Shown here: piece after piece, positions 21,871-31,990 of the stretch
Position numbering within the stretch: position 1 is the first letter of the stretch
How the letters are laid out: each line of letters starts with the position of its first letter
From: Strigamia acuminata
Lineage: Eukaryota > Arthropoda > Chilopoda > Geophilomorpha > Linotaeniidae
Assembly (NCBI GenBank): GCA_949358305.1
Contig: OX442314.1
Span: 33,845,608 to 33,909,607, forward strand
DNA: 64,000 nt
Direction of reading: 5' to 3'
Position numbers and translations under genes: made by a program
The notes under the pieces: generated by a model
What the model saw: the letters and a program-made list of their open reading frames with translations, nothing else
Databases searched by the model: none
Told to the model about the DNA's origin: nothing

Positions 21871-23747
21871 TCATCTTGTCGCATAAGTAGCAAGGAAATC
21901 TGTGATTTCATCAGTGGAGAAGCCGCACCAAGTGAGCATCTCGTGGACCAATTCGTCATCATAATCGTCATCGTCGTCAGAAAAATCGGTCCGTGCGAAA
22001 AAATCAAACGGCAAAGTACTTTTAAAATCGCTAAGCTCCCGAAAATTTTTAAAACAAAAATCCAAATAGTTGTCTATCAATGGCCACTCTTCTTCATCTC
22101 CAACATCATAAATACCAACGCAAACTTGGTACGCAAAACGAGAGCAAAACTCCTTAAAAGTGTCCAATTCTTCTTCCATCGTAATATACTTTGTCGCAAC
22201 TTCTCCGATAAAATCTAATGTCTCCGAGCTAGCAATCAAACCAACGGCATTAGCAAAACTAAGAGATAAAATTCGTCTAATCTCTACCACTGTTTTCGCC
22301 ATAAACAGAAAATCCACATTCGTCAAATCCTTCGATATCAAACACGTGCAAAATGTCGTTGCAGACAATTGTTCATTTTCGTTCTCCGCAGAGAAGTAAC
22401 TTTGCAGTTTTAGCCAAAGCAGTTGATCCATGAAGCTTGGTTGATTCGGGACATCTCTCGTGTAATAATAAAGCCCAAAACCTGTCACGAACTTGTCTTT
22501 GTGCGTTTCGTTATTATCAAAACAAAAACTTAGAAATTGTTCACTCGTTAGCCACTTACTTTCGCTCACGCTTAAAGCGCTACAAACTGCATAAGCCATT
22601 TTACAACAACTCTCTTTAAAAGTCGTCATTTCCTCGTTCGTAGTGATGTACTTCTTAGCCACGCTTTCGACGAAATCCCAATTCAACGAATACTCCTCCG
22701 CAAGAAGCAAGCTCAGACACTTGGACAAGACTCTCCTCCTTTGTTCAATGTCCAAACCCTTGAGCAGCAAATCTAAATTAACCGAATCCTCGGAATTGAC
22801 CAACTGAGTCACAACCAACACGAATTTATGACCCTGAACGTAACCCCTGAGACCGGGCGGAGCTTCTGACCGTAACTGTGTAAAACATCGCTTAATCCTA
22901 CGTAAATGGAAGCATTCAGTCAGCTCGGAAAACTCACTCAAGCCCAGAATTAATTCATAAAAGAAATAACCGGAAATCGTATTTAAAATCTGACGTACGC
23001 ACGGCATAAACAAATCCACAGTGGTAACGTCGAAAGCCAATGACAAACAAAGATTATGTCCGACTGGCGACTCTATCATGGCGCTCACTTGTGTTTTAGT
23101 CATTTGTGAAAGCAGAAAACACATGATGCCGATTTTATCATTGACCATGTGATCGTCCATTATCAGCTCGACAAACAGCGGAAATTCGCTTCTTTCCCAC
23201 GCAAGTTTGGCGACCAACGCAGCTCGTTCACTCTCACGCATTATCGACCATAGATATTCGACTGCACTTTGGTTTCGTTCGGCAACGCTCTTTAAAAACA
23301 CTTCGGTTTTCATGTCGTCGGTAATTTGAGGTGAATCGACATCGAACGAAACGGTTTTCCAAAAGCTGTACATCAGACTATCCACCGGTGTTTCTTCTTG
23401 GTCCGAATCGGTAAAGGCCTTCCAGAGTCCCTCGACTTCGTCCGCAATGGCAAACATGCAGGCAATGTCGAATCGGGTTTTGATCGTCAAACTTTCTAAT
23501 CTCGAAAGAACTCGCGCTGTTCCCGTTGCGTTCAATTTCACGTGCATCGTCCATTGCGTGCATTCCGTCAGGGATTTCATCAACGGTTCCGAAAGACTAT
23601 CGAAAACGCGTGTTTTTAACAGTTTGAGCCAATCGCGCAGTTCCCTGCCAACTTGTTCGATCTTTGCGCGTAACTGAGGTTTAAATACTACAGGAATAAT
23701 CAAGTCATCCATTTGCTCGCAAACACGGTTTACGACTTTTAACCATT
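21871..23747 (-). CDS. Main part of a second minus-strand family gene, interrupted by a Ty3 element
   Basis: This frame of 613 codons from an internal ATG (23712) stays open up to 23747, where a Ty3/gypsy element is inserted. The reading continues without a shift at 29127 on the far side once one copy of the 4-bp target duplication is ignored. It is paralogous to 18441-19583 (WTMHVKLNATGTARVL, FLLSQMTKTQ) but longer, with a second half of repeated units carrying SLNWDFVESVAKKYITTNEEM and TLDFIGEVATKYITMEEEL. The C-terminus is acidic (SDDDDDYDDE). Function is unknown. The insertion would truncate the N-terminal 27 or more residues or force an internal start at 23712. Confidence 0.8.
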
Positions 23748-24000
23748 TGTAAAGTTATTGTTTCTCTCTCAAAAACTTGTTGAAAACTGTTAAAATAACT
23801 GTTGCCAAAATGGCCACACAACCAGTCAGTTCTCTAGATTTAACAGGAATGTCTTTATTTTTACAAAGAAAATGTACAAGGTTTTAATCTCTTAATCTTT
23901 TAACTCGATTCTTGAATTCCTCGTGTTGGCGCGCGTGTCTTTCTGGCGATCCTGTCGCCCTCTGGTGTCACTTCTCTGCACCGCGCCTTTACATTTCACA
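23748..24000 (-). repeat. 3' LTR of the minus-strand Ty3 element
   Basis: A 253-bp direct repeat reading TGTAAAG... to ...TTTCACA on the plus strand. In element orientation it begins TGTGAAATGTAAAGG and ends CTTTACA. The gag-pol stop codon lies 13 bp before it. The preceding purine tract is weak. Confidence 0.93.
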
Positions 24001-24013
24001 CTCGACCATCCGA

Positions 24014-27000
24014 CTACTCGAGTCGGTCCTCCGACTCGTCTTGGCCTTCGTCCTCGCTCGCGTTGTCGGCATCGTCGGTGATTTCCCATCGCTTTATTTG
24101 GTCTGTTGGCGCCGTGACACGGTATCGAGGCGGGTCCTCGAAGCTCTGTACCTCATACACCGTGTCGGAGATCTTGCGCCCGATTCGCAACGGCCCCCGA
24201 TATAGTGCTGACAATTTCCCCGCCGCCCCTTGCGCCGCGAGTGCTTTTCGCCGCACAACGACCACGTCCCCCTCTTTAAACATTTTATTCGGCCCCCGAT
24301 GCCGATCAAAAGCTTTCTTTTGACGCACTTGCGCCGCTGTGAGCGCGTCGTGCGCCTCGTCTCGTGTCCGCTCAAAGTCTGCCTCTTCTTCGTCATTATC
24401 TTCAACCGCGACCGCTGCCAATCTTGGTTCAATGACGGTTCGTGGTTGGAATCCGTAGAGCACCTCCATCGGTGTCTTCCCGGTGCTCCTGCTCGTTCTC
24501 GAATTTATTGCGACCTCGATCTGGTTTAAATGCGTCGCCCAGTCACTCCCATCCGCTTTCACCACGCAGCTCGCCATCATTGGCACCAGTGTTCTGTTTG
24601 TCCGCTCAACTTGCCCGTTGGCCCTTGGATTTTCGGTGGAGGTCAGGACATGTCCCACCCCCAATTCGTTACACAATTCGGCGAACTCGTTATTCTTAAA
24701 TGCGGTCCCCCTATCGGTGATGACTCGCGTGGGAACCCACATCCGCATACACAGCTCTCTCAATTTTCGGCAAGTTTCTTTCGCGCTTGTCGATTTTGTT
24801 GCCCTCAAAAATGTCACCTTCGAGTAATTGCACACTGCCACCAGCACATATTTGTAACCCCCGCTCTTTGGGAATGGCCCCACGTGGTCCAGGTGGACCG
24901 TGTGCCACGGCACTTTCTCTCGAATTATCACGTTCAGTGCCCCTGGTCGCCGTCCCCCTGGCTCCTTGTAAATCAAACACTTGACGCAGGACCCAATAAT
25001 GGCTTTCACAAATTTCCGCATTCTCGGGAACCAAAATCTTTTAAGAATCGCATCCATGGTCCCCTCTGTCGCCGGGTGCCCGTGTGACTCATGCACTTCT
25101 CTCGTTATTTGCCGCTGTATCCCTTTTGGCACGTAAATTCGTTTTCGCTTCTTTTCCCCCTTTCTTCTCAAAATATGGCATACGTGTCCATTTTTGAGTG
25201 TGAACTGCCGTATTTTATTCTGCATTCGCTCGGTCAACCCCTCATTATTATTTTGCAGTAAAGCACTTTTAATTTCTCTGCACTCAATGTCGCTCATCTG
25301 AGCAGCCTCCAACCAGTCTCCCCCCATTAATCTAATCTCGTTCACTCGAAACCGACTCATCACCTCGTTCTCCTCGGTTTTCAACTGTTGACACGATTCA
25401 GCATTTCTGCTGAGCGCGTCGACGTGACTCATTAGCAGTCCCGGCCGATGTACGGTTCTGAAATCGTACTCGGACAACTGCAATACCCATCTGCCTATGC
25501 GAGGGGTCAGCTCTTTCTTTTTTAACCCATATCTGACCGCCTCGCAGTCGGTAACGATAATAAACTCTGCCCCGTACACATACATTCGAAATTGCTGCAC
25601 CGCCCATACCACCGCTAGCAATTCTAATTCTGTGGAGTGGTACCGTTGCTCACAGTCCGTCGTTGTTCGGCTCGCGTACAATACTGGGTGCAATACTCCC
25701 TTCTCGTCCCCCTGCATCAGAATCGCCCCCAACCCCTCCTGCGACGCGTCCGTGTGTATTTCGCATGGGCGCGTGTTGTCAAACACCTTCAACACCGGTG
25801 CTGACACCAACTCATTAATTAAGTTTCTAAATGCCGCTTCACACTCTTTTTCCCAAATAAAAGGCTCATTCTTGCGTGTTAAATTTGTCAGTGGCTTGCA
25901 CTTGGCTGCATAGCCCGCCACAAACCTTCTAAAATATCCACACAACCCCAAGAAGCTCCTAACTCCTTTTACATCTCTCGGCGTTGGAAAATTTCTAATG
26001 GCGCTTGTTTTCTCTAACCCTGGCCGTAACCCCTCCGCCGTCAAACGTAGCCCCAAAAAATTCACTTCACCGCACAAAAAATGACACTTGCTTAATTTTA
26101 ATGTTAATTTCGCCTTCCGCATTTCAATCAATAAAGTTTTCATTTTTAAAAACAACTCATCAACGTTTTTAGCCCCCTGTAATAAATCGTCCATATATCG
26201 TCTCATTATCTCTCTCGGAAGATGGCCAAACGCCATTTCCATCATGCGATTAAAAACAAACGGCGCATTTACAAGCCCGAATGGCATTCGAGTAAACTGC
26301 CATTTGTTCGCCATTGTTGAAAATGCTGTTTTCCCCTGTGCGCCTTCTGTTAATTCTACCTGGTAATACCCCGCAGCCAAGTCGAACACAGAAAAAATTA
26401 CCCAATCGTGTGTGCCGTCAAAAATCTCCTCAATTCTCGGGCAAGGAAAATGTTCCTTGACCGTCGCTTCATTTAGGCATCGAAAATCAATACAGATTCG
26501 CATCTCCCCGCTCTTTTTCCGCACCACAACTATCGGACTATTAAAAGCACTATTTGATTTTCTTATAAACCCTGCCCCCTCTAACTCTCGGATCATTTCG
26601 TCAATCTCCCGCTGCTGCGCCGCTGAGTAAGGGTATCGCCTCAAATTTACCGCCCTATCCGTCGTTAATTCAATATCCATTTTTAAATTTTCGAATTTTC
26701 CTACTTCTAACAAATTTGTTGCAAAACAGTCCCTAAACTCATTAACCAACCCGACTAATCTCAATTTGTTTTCCTCCGAAACCCCCTCGCCCACTTTAAG
26801 ATCGTTTAAAGAAATAATAGACTCACCCCTCGATTCCCTCGATTCCACTCGCTTCACTTCGCTGCATTGCAACGACGGTGCGCCGTCAATCGTTTCAACG
26901 TGTCCCAATTTCTTCCCTTTTCGCACTTGAATCGTCGTCGCCCCCCGGTTCACTACTGGTATTCTCATTCGTCCTTTCTCCACGCTCGTTACTCCTTCCA

Positions 27001-28693
27001 ACACCTCAAGTCGATCAAAGTTCGAGAGTTCGTTGCACAAATAAACAGCTCCGTCGTCGCCTTGCACTTTCATTTCAATAAAATTTATCGAATGTGCTTC
27101 GATTATCGCCTCTTCACTCGTCACCAACACCCTCGGTTTTGTTCGCACGTCCGGTTCGATGCGTCGAAGTCCCCCGTCGATCGTCGTCGTGTCGCAAAAC
27201 GAAATTTTCCCGCTCTCCACCGTCATCTTCACGCCTTGATGCTCCAAAAATGGCTGCCCCACCCAAATGTCCGTCGACATCACCTCGTCGTCAACAACAT
27301 GGAATAGTACCGCATCCACCGTCACGCCGTCCGCTTCCACGCGATATTTCGTGCGGCCCAAATAGATTTGCTCATCTTGGTTGAGCCCGTAGTTAAATCC
27401 ACGTATTTTGTACGCAAATTTCGGCTCGTCAATTCCCGCCTGCCCCGCGAACGTTTTGCTGACTAAACACAACTCACTTTGCGTGTCGATGCCTGCCGTG
27501 CACGAACGTCCCGCGACCGTCAGTATTGTTGCAAATTTCGGGATCATGGCTTCTCCTACGATCTTCTTGATGGCGTGCGGCTTCACCTCCTTCGGTCTTG
27601 TCAATTTTCGCTCGCGTTTCGGCTCCGGACACTTGTTGGCGTAGTGACCGCTCGCGTCACAGTTAAAACACTTAACTTTTGGGCAATTTGCCGAAATGTG
27701 CCCCGCCTCCTTGCACCCAAAACACCGGGTCTCGCCTGTACACTCGTTGGCACGGTGCCCCTCCTCCCCACATTTAAAACAGGCCGTGTGTGATTTTCGC
27801 ACACTCACTTTCTCCCTCGGCACGACCAGTTTTGGTTTAAACTCGCTTTTTATCTCACTCTTCGCACTCACGTATCTAGACTCAATCGTTTTTACATCTC
27901 GGATTATCTCGCCTATACTGCTATATGATTTCAAATAAATGGCGCTCATTACCGTTTTGTTCTTGAGTCCGTCCACGATGTAATCACGCGCCTCCGCCAA
28001 ATTCAGCTTCAATTTGCCACACACTGCCCACTTCCGATGCACGTACGCTTCGACCGTATCGTCGGGTTTCTGCGGCGCCTGCATCATGGCTTGCTTTTCA
28101 GCAAGGGTTAATTCCTGGTCAGGAAAGTCACGCACAAAACACCGGGCCCAATCGCGATACTGGCGCTCCAATTCGCCCGTATTTTCTTGCCAAACCTTGG
28201 CCGCTCCTTCCAGGGCCGCCGCTGCGTTTGTCACCTTCGTGGTGTTCGTCCAGTGGTAGTCCTTCGCATATTCCTCGACTATCTGGAGCCATTCCGTCGT
28301 GGTCCTAGTCTGGTCTCGCTCGCCCGAAAATTTTGGCAGTTTCGGCGCCGTTCGCGTCTCGCGCCGCGAGTTTTCCAGCTGCATTTGCGCGATCAGCAGC
28401 TGCACAGCCTTCTCGGTCCCCGTCGCATTTGGATCTGCCGTTTTCTGTACCTCTCGTATCTGTTGGTCGTCGTCTTCTTCCTCCTCCTCCTCCTCGTCGG
28501 CGACCGTCTCTCCCGCCGCCTTTCGCATCGCTCGCCACATCTCGACCGCCATCTCCGCTTTACGTTTTCGGAACGTTGTGAGCCCGAGTTTCCGCATTTC
28601 GGGGCGCATTTCTTCCGTTCTCAGGACCAACAAATTCTCAACTGTGGGTATTTCGCCCCTCGCAATCATCGCAAGTACCGCCGGGATGTCCAT
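24014..28693 (-). CDS. Gag-Pol polyprotein (Ty3/gypsy)
   Basis: A single frame of 1559 codons supplying capsid, protease, reverse transcriptase, RNase H and integrase. Domains in order: a Gag matrix/capsid-like region with an acidic run near 67-76; three CCHC zinc knuckles at about 305-355; a protease region with DTQS at 403-406, where the usual glycine of the D-T/S-G triad is glutamine; RT at about 690-880 with YMDD at 833-836; RNase H at about 975-1095 (HTDAS, TELELLAVVW, DALSRN); an HHCC zinc-binding region at about 1201-1239; an integrase core with acidic residues near D1269, D1327 and E1363; and a short GPL/F-like tail. Gag and Pol share one frame, so no frameshift is needed. There are no stops. 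Confidence 0.95.
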   Translation of the reverse strand: MDIPAVLAMIARGEIPTVENLLVLRTEEMRPEMRKLGLTTFRKRKAEMAVEMWRAMRKAAGETVADEEEEEEEDDDQQIREVQKTADPNATGTEKAVQLLIAQMQLENSRRETRTAPKLPKFSGERDQTRTTTEWLQIVEEYAKDYHWTNTTKVTNAAAALEGAAKVWQENTGELERQYRDWARCFVRDFPDQELTLAEKQAMMQAPQKPDDTVEAYVHRKWAVCGKLKLNLAEARDYIVDGLKNKTVMSAIYLKSYSSIGEIIRDVKTIESRYVSAKSEIKSEFKPKLVVPREKVSVRKSHTACFKCGEEGHRANECTGETRCFGCKEAGHISANCPKVKCFNCDASGHYANKCPEPKRERKLTRPKEVKPHAIKKIVGEAMIPKFATILTVAGRSCTAGIDTQSELCLVSKTFAGQAGIDEPKFAYKIRGFNYGLNQDEQIYLGRTKYRVEADGVTVDAVLFHVVDDEVMSTDIWVGQPFLEHQGVKMTVESGKISFCDTTTIDGGLRRIEPDVRTKPRVLVTSEEAIIEAHSINFIEMKVQGDDGAVYLCNELSNFDRLEVLEGVTSVEKGRMRIPVVNRGATTIQVRKGKKLGHVETIDGAPSLQCSEVKRVESRESRGESIISLNDLKVGEGVSEENKLRLVGLVNEFRDCFATNLLEVGKFENLKMDIELTTDRAVNLRRYPYSAAQQREIDEMIRELEGAGFIRKSNSAFNSPIVVVRKKSGEMRICIDFRCLNEATVKEHFPCPRIEEIFDGTHDWVIFSVFDLAAGYYQVELTEGAQGKTAFSTMANKWQFTRMPFGLVNAPFVFNRMMEMAFGHLPREIMRRYMDDLLQGAKNVDELFLKMKTLLIEMRKAKLTLKLSKCHFLCGEVNFLGLRLTAEGLRPGLEKTSAIRNFPTPRDVKGVRSFLGLCGYFRRFVAGYAAKCKPLTNLTRKNEPFIWEKECEAAFRNLINELVSAPVLKVFDNTRPCEIHTDASQEGLGAILMQGDEKGVLHPVLYASRTTTDCEQRYHSTELELLAVVWAVQQFRMYVYGAEFIIVTDCEAVRYGLKKKELTPRIGRWVLQLSEYDFRTVHRPGLLMSHVDALSRNAESCQQLKTEENEVMSRFRVNEIRLMGGDWLEAAQMSDIECREIKSALLQNNNEGLTERMQNKIRQFTLKNGHVCHILRRKGEKKRKRIYVPKGIQRQITREVHESHGHPATEGTMDAILKRFWFPRMRKFVKAIIGSCVKCLIYKEPGGRRPGALNVIIREKVPWHTVHLDHVGPFPKSGGYKYVLVAVCNYSKVTFLRATKSTSAKETCRKLRELCMRMWVPTRVITDRGTAFKNNEFAELCNELGVGHVLTSTENPRANGQVERTNRTLVPMMASCVVKADGSDWATHLNQIEVAINSRTSRSTGKTPMEVLYGFQPRTVIEPRLAAVAVEDNDEEEADFERTRDEAHDALTAAQVRQKKAFDRHRGPNKMFKEGDVVVVRRKALAAQGAAGKLSALYRGPLRIGRKISDTVYEVQSFEDPPRYRVTAPTDQIKRWEITDDADNASEDEGQDESEDRLE

Positions 28694-28870
28694 CGTGATT
28701 TTTTTTGACGTTCAAAAAACTTTTCGACCACGCGTCGCTGTTTCGCTCTTTTGTCTTGGTTTTAGGCCTCGCGCCGCTTTCACCACTCTCTGCTCACTCT
28801 GGATTCCGGTTCTGGTCACTTCACTTCTCGTTCTTTCAGTTCGCAATTTTGTTTAACATCCCACTTCTGA
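28694..28870 (-). other. 5' leader and primer-binding region of the minus-strand Ty3 element
   Basis: Untranslated leader between the 5' LTR and the gag-pol start. In element orientation the first bases after the LTR read TCAGAAGTGGGATGTTAAAC. A primer-binding site beginning at the TGG a few bases in is plausible, but I cannot name the tRNA. Confidence 0.5.
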
Positions 28871-29123
28871 TGTAAAGTTATTGTTTCTCTCTCAAAAACT
28901 TGTTGAAAACTGTTAAAATAACTGTTGCCAAAATGGCCACACAACCAGTCAGTTCTCTAGATTTAACAGGAATGTCTTTATTTTTACAAAGAAAATGTAC
29001 AAGGTTTTAATCTCTTAATCTTTTAACTCGATTCTTGAATTCCTCGTGTTGGCGCGCGTGTCTTTCTGGCGATCCTGTCGCCCTCTGGTGTCACTTCTCT
29101 GCACCGCGCCTTTACATTTCACA
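28871..29123 (-). repeat. 5' LTR of the minus-strand Ty3 element
   Basis: The second 253-bp LTR. As far as I can compare by eye it is identical to 23748-24000. It should contain the element's promoter and poly(A) site, which I cannot place precisely. Confidence 0.93.
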
Positions 29124-29209
29124 CATTGTTTCTCGCATGATAGCATTGCTTCTTCCCACGCGATCGGGCGGTGCTTCCACAAACCAACTGCGGTTTTAAT
29201 GAATAACAT
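29124..29209 (-). CDS. Displaced N-terminal coding segment of the interrupted family gene
   Basis: Reads MLFIKTAVGLWKHRP-IAWEEAMLSCEKQ and then enters the CATT target duplication. The stretch PSLQQMLFIKTAVGLW matches PSLQHAAIVKAAIVLW of the intact paralogue, which identifies it as the N-terminus of the gene at 21871-23747. The codons PSLQQ lie just upstream (to about 29224), but no in-frame ATG precedes them nearby, so the true start is either the ATG at 29209-29207 or has been lost. Beyond 29225 the sequence is repetitive (a shared ATGTGACGGTGA-type block that also occurs at about 34998). Confidence 0.78.
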
Positions 29210-29441
29210 TTGTTGGAGACTCGGCACATTGTGACGGTGACGACCACAACTCCTATCGCATGATAGTACCGGGTATAAGTTGCGTGAAATAGTGAATATT
29301 ATCGAGATAAATAAGAACAACAGAGTTATCAAAACACTACATTTATTGTTGTTAAACAATATAATCAAGAATAAAGTTATACAAATGACTAATGCCGACA
29401 TTTGACAAATTAAGAATACAAGTTAAACTATACATGAAATT

Positions 29442-31060
29442 GGCTGTAAAACAGCCCTAAAATAATATGATTACGGTTATTGGTGATCCTGAGTTCGGGA
29501 ACGGCAAAACGCCCGCTCGACCGAGTTTACAGATGTCATCTATGCGTAGCCGGGCTGGCTGTGTTCCCGCGGCTTCCGTCGGCGCTTCGTAATCGTGGAA
29601 CTGGTTCCTTCGCGTTCCTTCGCGTTCCTGGTTCGTATCTGGTGTAATGGTCCGTGTAATGCTGCTTGGTTCGATCTCAGAGGTGCGGTTGACTTTTAAC
29701 TGCACCGCCACAACTAGGGTTGGAAATTGGTAATGAATAAATGAAGTCATTTATTCTTCAAGGTTCCACTTCTGAATTATAATTAATTCGGGACGTTGTG
29801 AGTTTAATAAATGAACTCAATAAATTGTATTCAATTTATTGTCACGAATTTGATTCGTCATACGGTGAAACAAGTCTCGTGACTTGCTTCGATTGTTAAC
29901 TTGTTGCCAAGTTTAAACAATTAAGGTTTATTATCAACTACAAAATAAATTAGGGTTAAACATCGCAACACACAATTGCCGTCAAAGTTCGCCTTGCTGA
30001 GCAGAACAGTATCGCGCGTGCCCTAAATAACAGTGCGGTGAGAGACGGCACTGGTATTCAGGGGGATATAGCCCGCAGTTCTGCACAACAGAATTAATCA
30101 CCCGAGATACTACTCGTAAGTAGACTGCTTTGGCACCATCACCGAAGAGATATAACATTCCCAAACACATAATGCTACTGGCGGTAACTGCATGTTTTGC
30201 ATGCAGACTGCTTTGGCACCATCAAGTGATGGAGTCAATCTCTTTCAGTAACAGTGCTACTGACGGTTACTAAATACTTTGGTATCACACGTGATTCTAT
30301 TGTCCGACCACGAGGATACTTATGCGGGAGGCTTTCTCCTCGGCAAGACCGTTTGACGGAAACATGAATAGTCCGAACTTCGTCTTCAGTTGACGGGGGT
30401 TGCATGGCTCAGCAGAGCCATGCTATGCATGGTGCGGTAGGACCATGCCCTGAGTAAGAAACGGCTATTTGACATGCGGAACATACCAAATAACCAGAAA
30501 ACAAGACTTACTAACTTCCTGTTGTCAGGGAGTTTTATACTTGGTGGGATTAAGTTCCACCAATCCTGTATCGCAGGAAGTGGATACAGGGATGCAAGTT
30601 TGGATTATGCTAATCCTTGACATGAAACAGGAAATGGATACCGGGGACCGGAAGTGGATACCCAGGACACATTCCCAAGTCACACATTAATCCTTTAATC
30701 CGCATGGTCACTATTCCAAGAATGTGACCAATTCTTTCTTCCAATCATTCAATACAATAATATAACTTTATATTATTGTCAAGTTAAATAATCTAAACCA
30801 ATATATTAAATACTTATTTAATATATTGAATGTTATTCATTTAATTCCGTATTTCGAATTTACCGCTGATTTGCGATAGCGCCTTCTAGTGGCGACATAC
30901 CGCATTGACGAATGCGGTTTTAGCAGACGAAATCTTGTATTTTCGGCCGTGATACTCCGATATCACGAAGTAACGTTAATTAATATTTATTAATACAACA
31001 TTTTACGACTAGACAGCATAAACAACTTTATTCAAGTCTTTTATTAGTTTTACCTCAAAT
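29442..31060. repeat. Hairpin-dense non-coding repeat, tract A
   Basis: Non-coding sequence packed with short inverted repeats. Perfect stems include GGCTGT at 29442-29456, GAATAAATGA at 29735-29756, CAATAAATTG at 29818-29841, ACGAAT at 29844-29858, CAAGTC at 29871-29886, CTGCATG at 30188-30206, CCATCA at 30219-30232, AGTAAC at 30247-30271, GCATGGCTC at 30402-30423, GCATGGT at 30427-30448, CAATAATATA at 30755-30778, CAATATATTAAATA at 30799-30828, ACCGCATT at 30899-30918 and CGTGATA at 30948-30967. Stem sequences are unrelated to each other. A 20-bp block, GACTGCTTTGGCACCATCA with its flank, occurs twice (30123 and 30207). On the minus strand the tract resembles the repeat split at 49620-50677 and 63012-63240. 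There is no ORF of note. Confidence 0.75.
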
Positions 31061-31507
31061 ACAGTAAAATTACAGTGATAATGGCGCAACAGCGCTTTCT
31101 GGAGGAAAATAGGCATTTATAGCCCTTTTCATTTGTCATAACGTCCAAAACGAATTTCATTCTGAGTTGTTAGATTTGATTCGAATTGAAACAATATGAA
31201 GTAGATACAATGTTGTATCGCCTTATATGTATCGTAAGATGTATACGTTTTGGTAACGTGACGGTTTTCCAGACGACGTCGTACCGACGTGCAGTGGTGA
31301 TATGCTCTTGGATGAAACAATGGTCAGTAGTCCATTAATTTAATAATTAATCAAAGTTTAATAAGCCCGGCTACGTTCGTAGAACAGGCCTGTATTGAGA
31401 TTCCACACTTTAAACTTGAACGAAAATAGGCAAGTAGGGACATTTAAGAGTGTGCTTAATCTGTTTCTGCAATTGTACTCTCTTCATGCTGAAGTGGGGA
31501 CTTTGAC
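31061..31507. other. Unassigned spacer
   Basis: No gene, array or element that I can support. A minor inverted repeat GCGC...GCGC at about 31083 continues the style of the preceding tract. Confidence 0.4.
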
Positions 31508-31771
31508 GTGTACAAGAGAATTTTACCGCTAGTATTCTGCTTGATAGAGAAAAAAACCAAAGCAGCTTACTTGCTGTTGTTTGGAAAGGTAGCAAATTTA
31601 ATTCAGGCATTATTTGGGACTGACCTGGATCCCAAATTTTTCATTAGCTATTTTGAAGTAGCGGTCCTTAATGCAGCTACGGAAATTTTTCCGCATACAG
31701 CATTTCATGGCTGTTATTTCTATTTAGCCCACAGTATATGCAGAATTTTCCGCTCTTTCAAATGGTGCTGA
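31508..31771 (+). pseudogene. MULE transposase fragment
   Basis: Translation gives LPLVFCLIEKKTKAAYLLLF, then FFISYFEVAVLNAATEIFPH and GCYFYLAHSICRIFRS. This is the central part of a Mutator-like (MULE) transposase. Known members have a pattern of the form LP-V--L--K----Y--LF, D(F)E-A---A-----P, and GC-FH/YL-Q(A)-I/W-R. The second catalytic acidic position reads SYFE, where MULEs have TDFE, so the catalytic D is lost. No other domain, terminal repeat or start is recognisable around it. Confidence 0.75.
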
Positions 31772-31804
31772 TAACTTTTTGAACTGAGTTACACTTTTTT
31801 TTTG

Positions 31805-31990
31805 TTTGCTAAAAACGATTTGTCATTTGGCAAATTTATAGTATGGATTCAAATTTCGCAGGGATACAGCATAAAAGCCTTTTTCAAAAACGTAGTTTTT
31901 TTGGTTTACTCGTTTAAAATTATTTTGATTGTTTTATTTTTGGCCAAAATCGAATCACGTTTATTCGATACTAAGGTGGATGCCGAAAGA
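31805..31990 (+). repeat. Dispersed Tc1-relic fragment
   Basis: About 100 bp (31815-31911) match the reverse complement of 2705-2795 of the Tc1-like relic, sharing GTATGGATTCAAATTT and GCAGGGATACAGCATAAAAG with the encoded WIQI/S-QGYSIKAFFKNVVFLVY. This is an independent, diverged copy outside the segmental duplication. Confidence 0.72.

Larger units (their letters stand above)
23748..29123 (-). mobile_element. Intact Ty3/gypsy LTR retrotransposon
   Basis: A complete 5376-bp element on the minus strand: two 253-bp LTRs (23748-24000 and 28871-29123) with no difference that I could see, one uninterrupted gag-pol frame, and a 4-bp target duplication CATT (23744-23747 and 29124-29127). LTRs have TG...CA ends. 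Identical LTRs and an open frame indicate a recent insertion. It has disrupted the coding region of the host family gene. Confidence 0.95.

Noticed and set aside
29015-29401. 128-codon minus-strand frame
   Set aside because: Mostly fuses the displaced host N-terminal segment with LTR sequence and repeat; only 29124-29209 (and a few codons upstream) is a supported coding segment.
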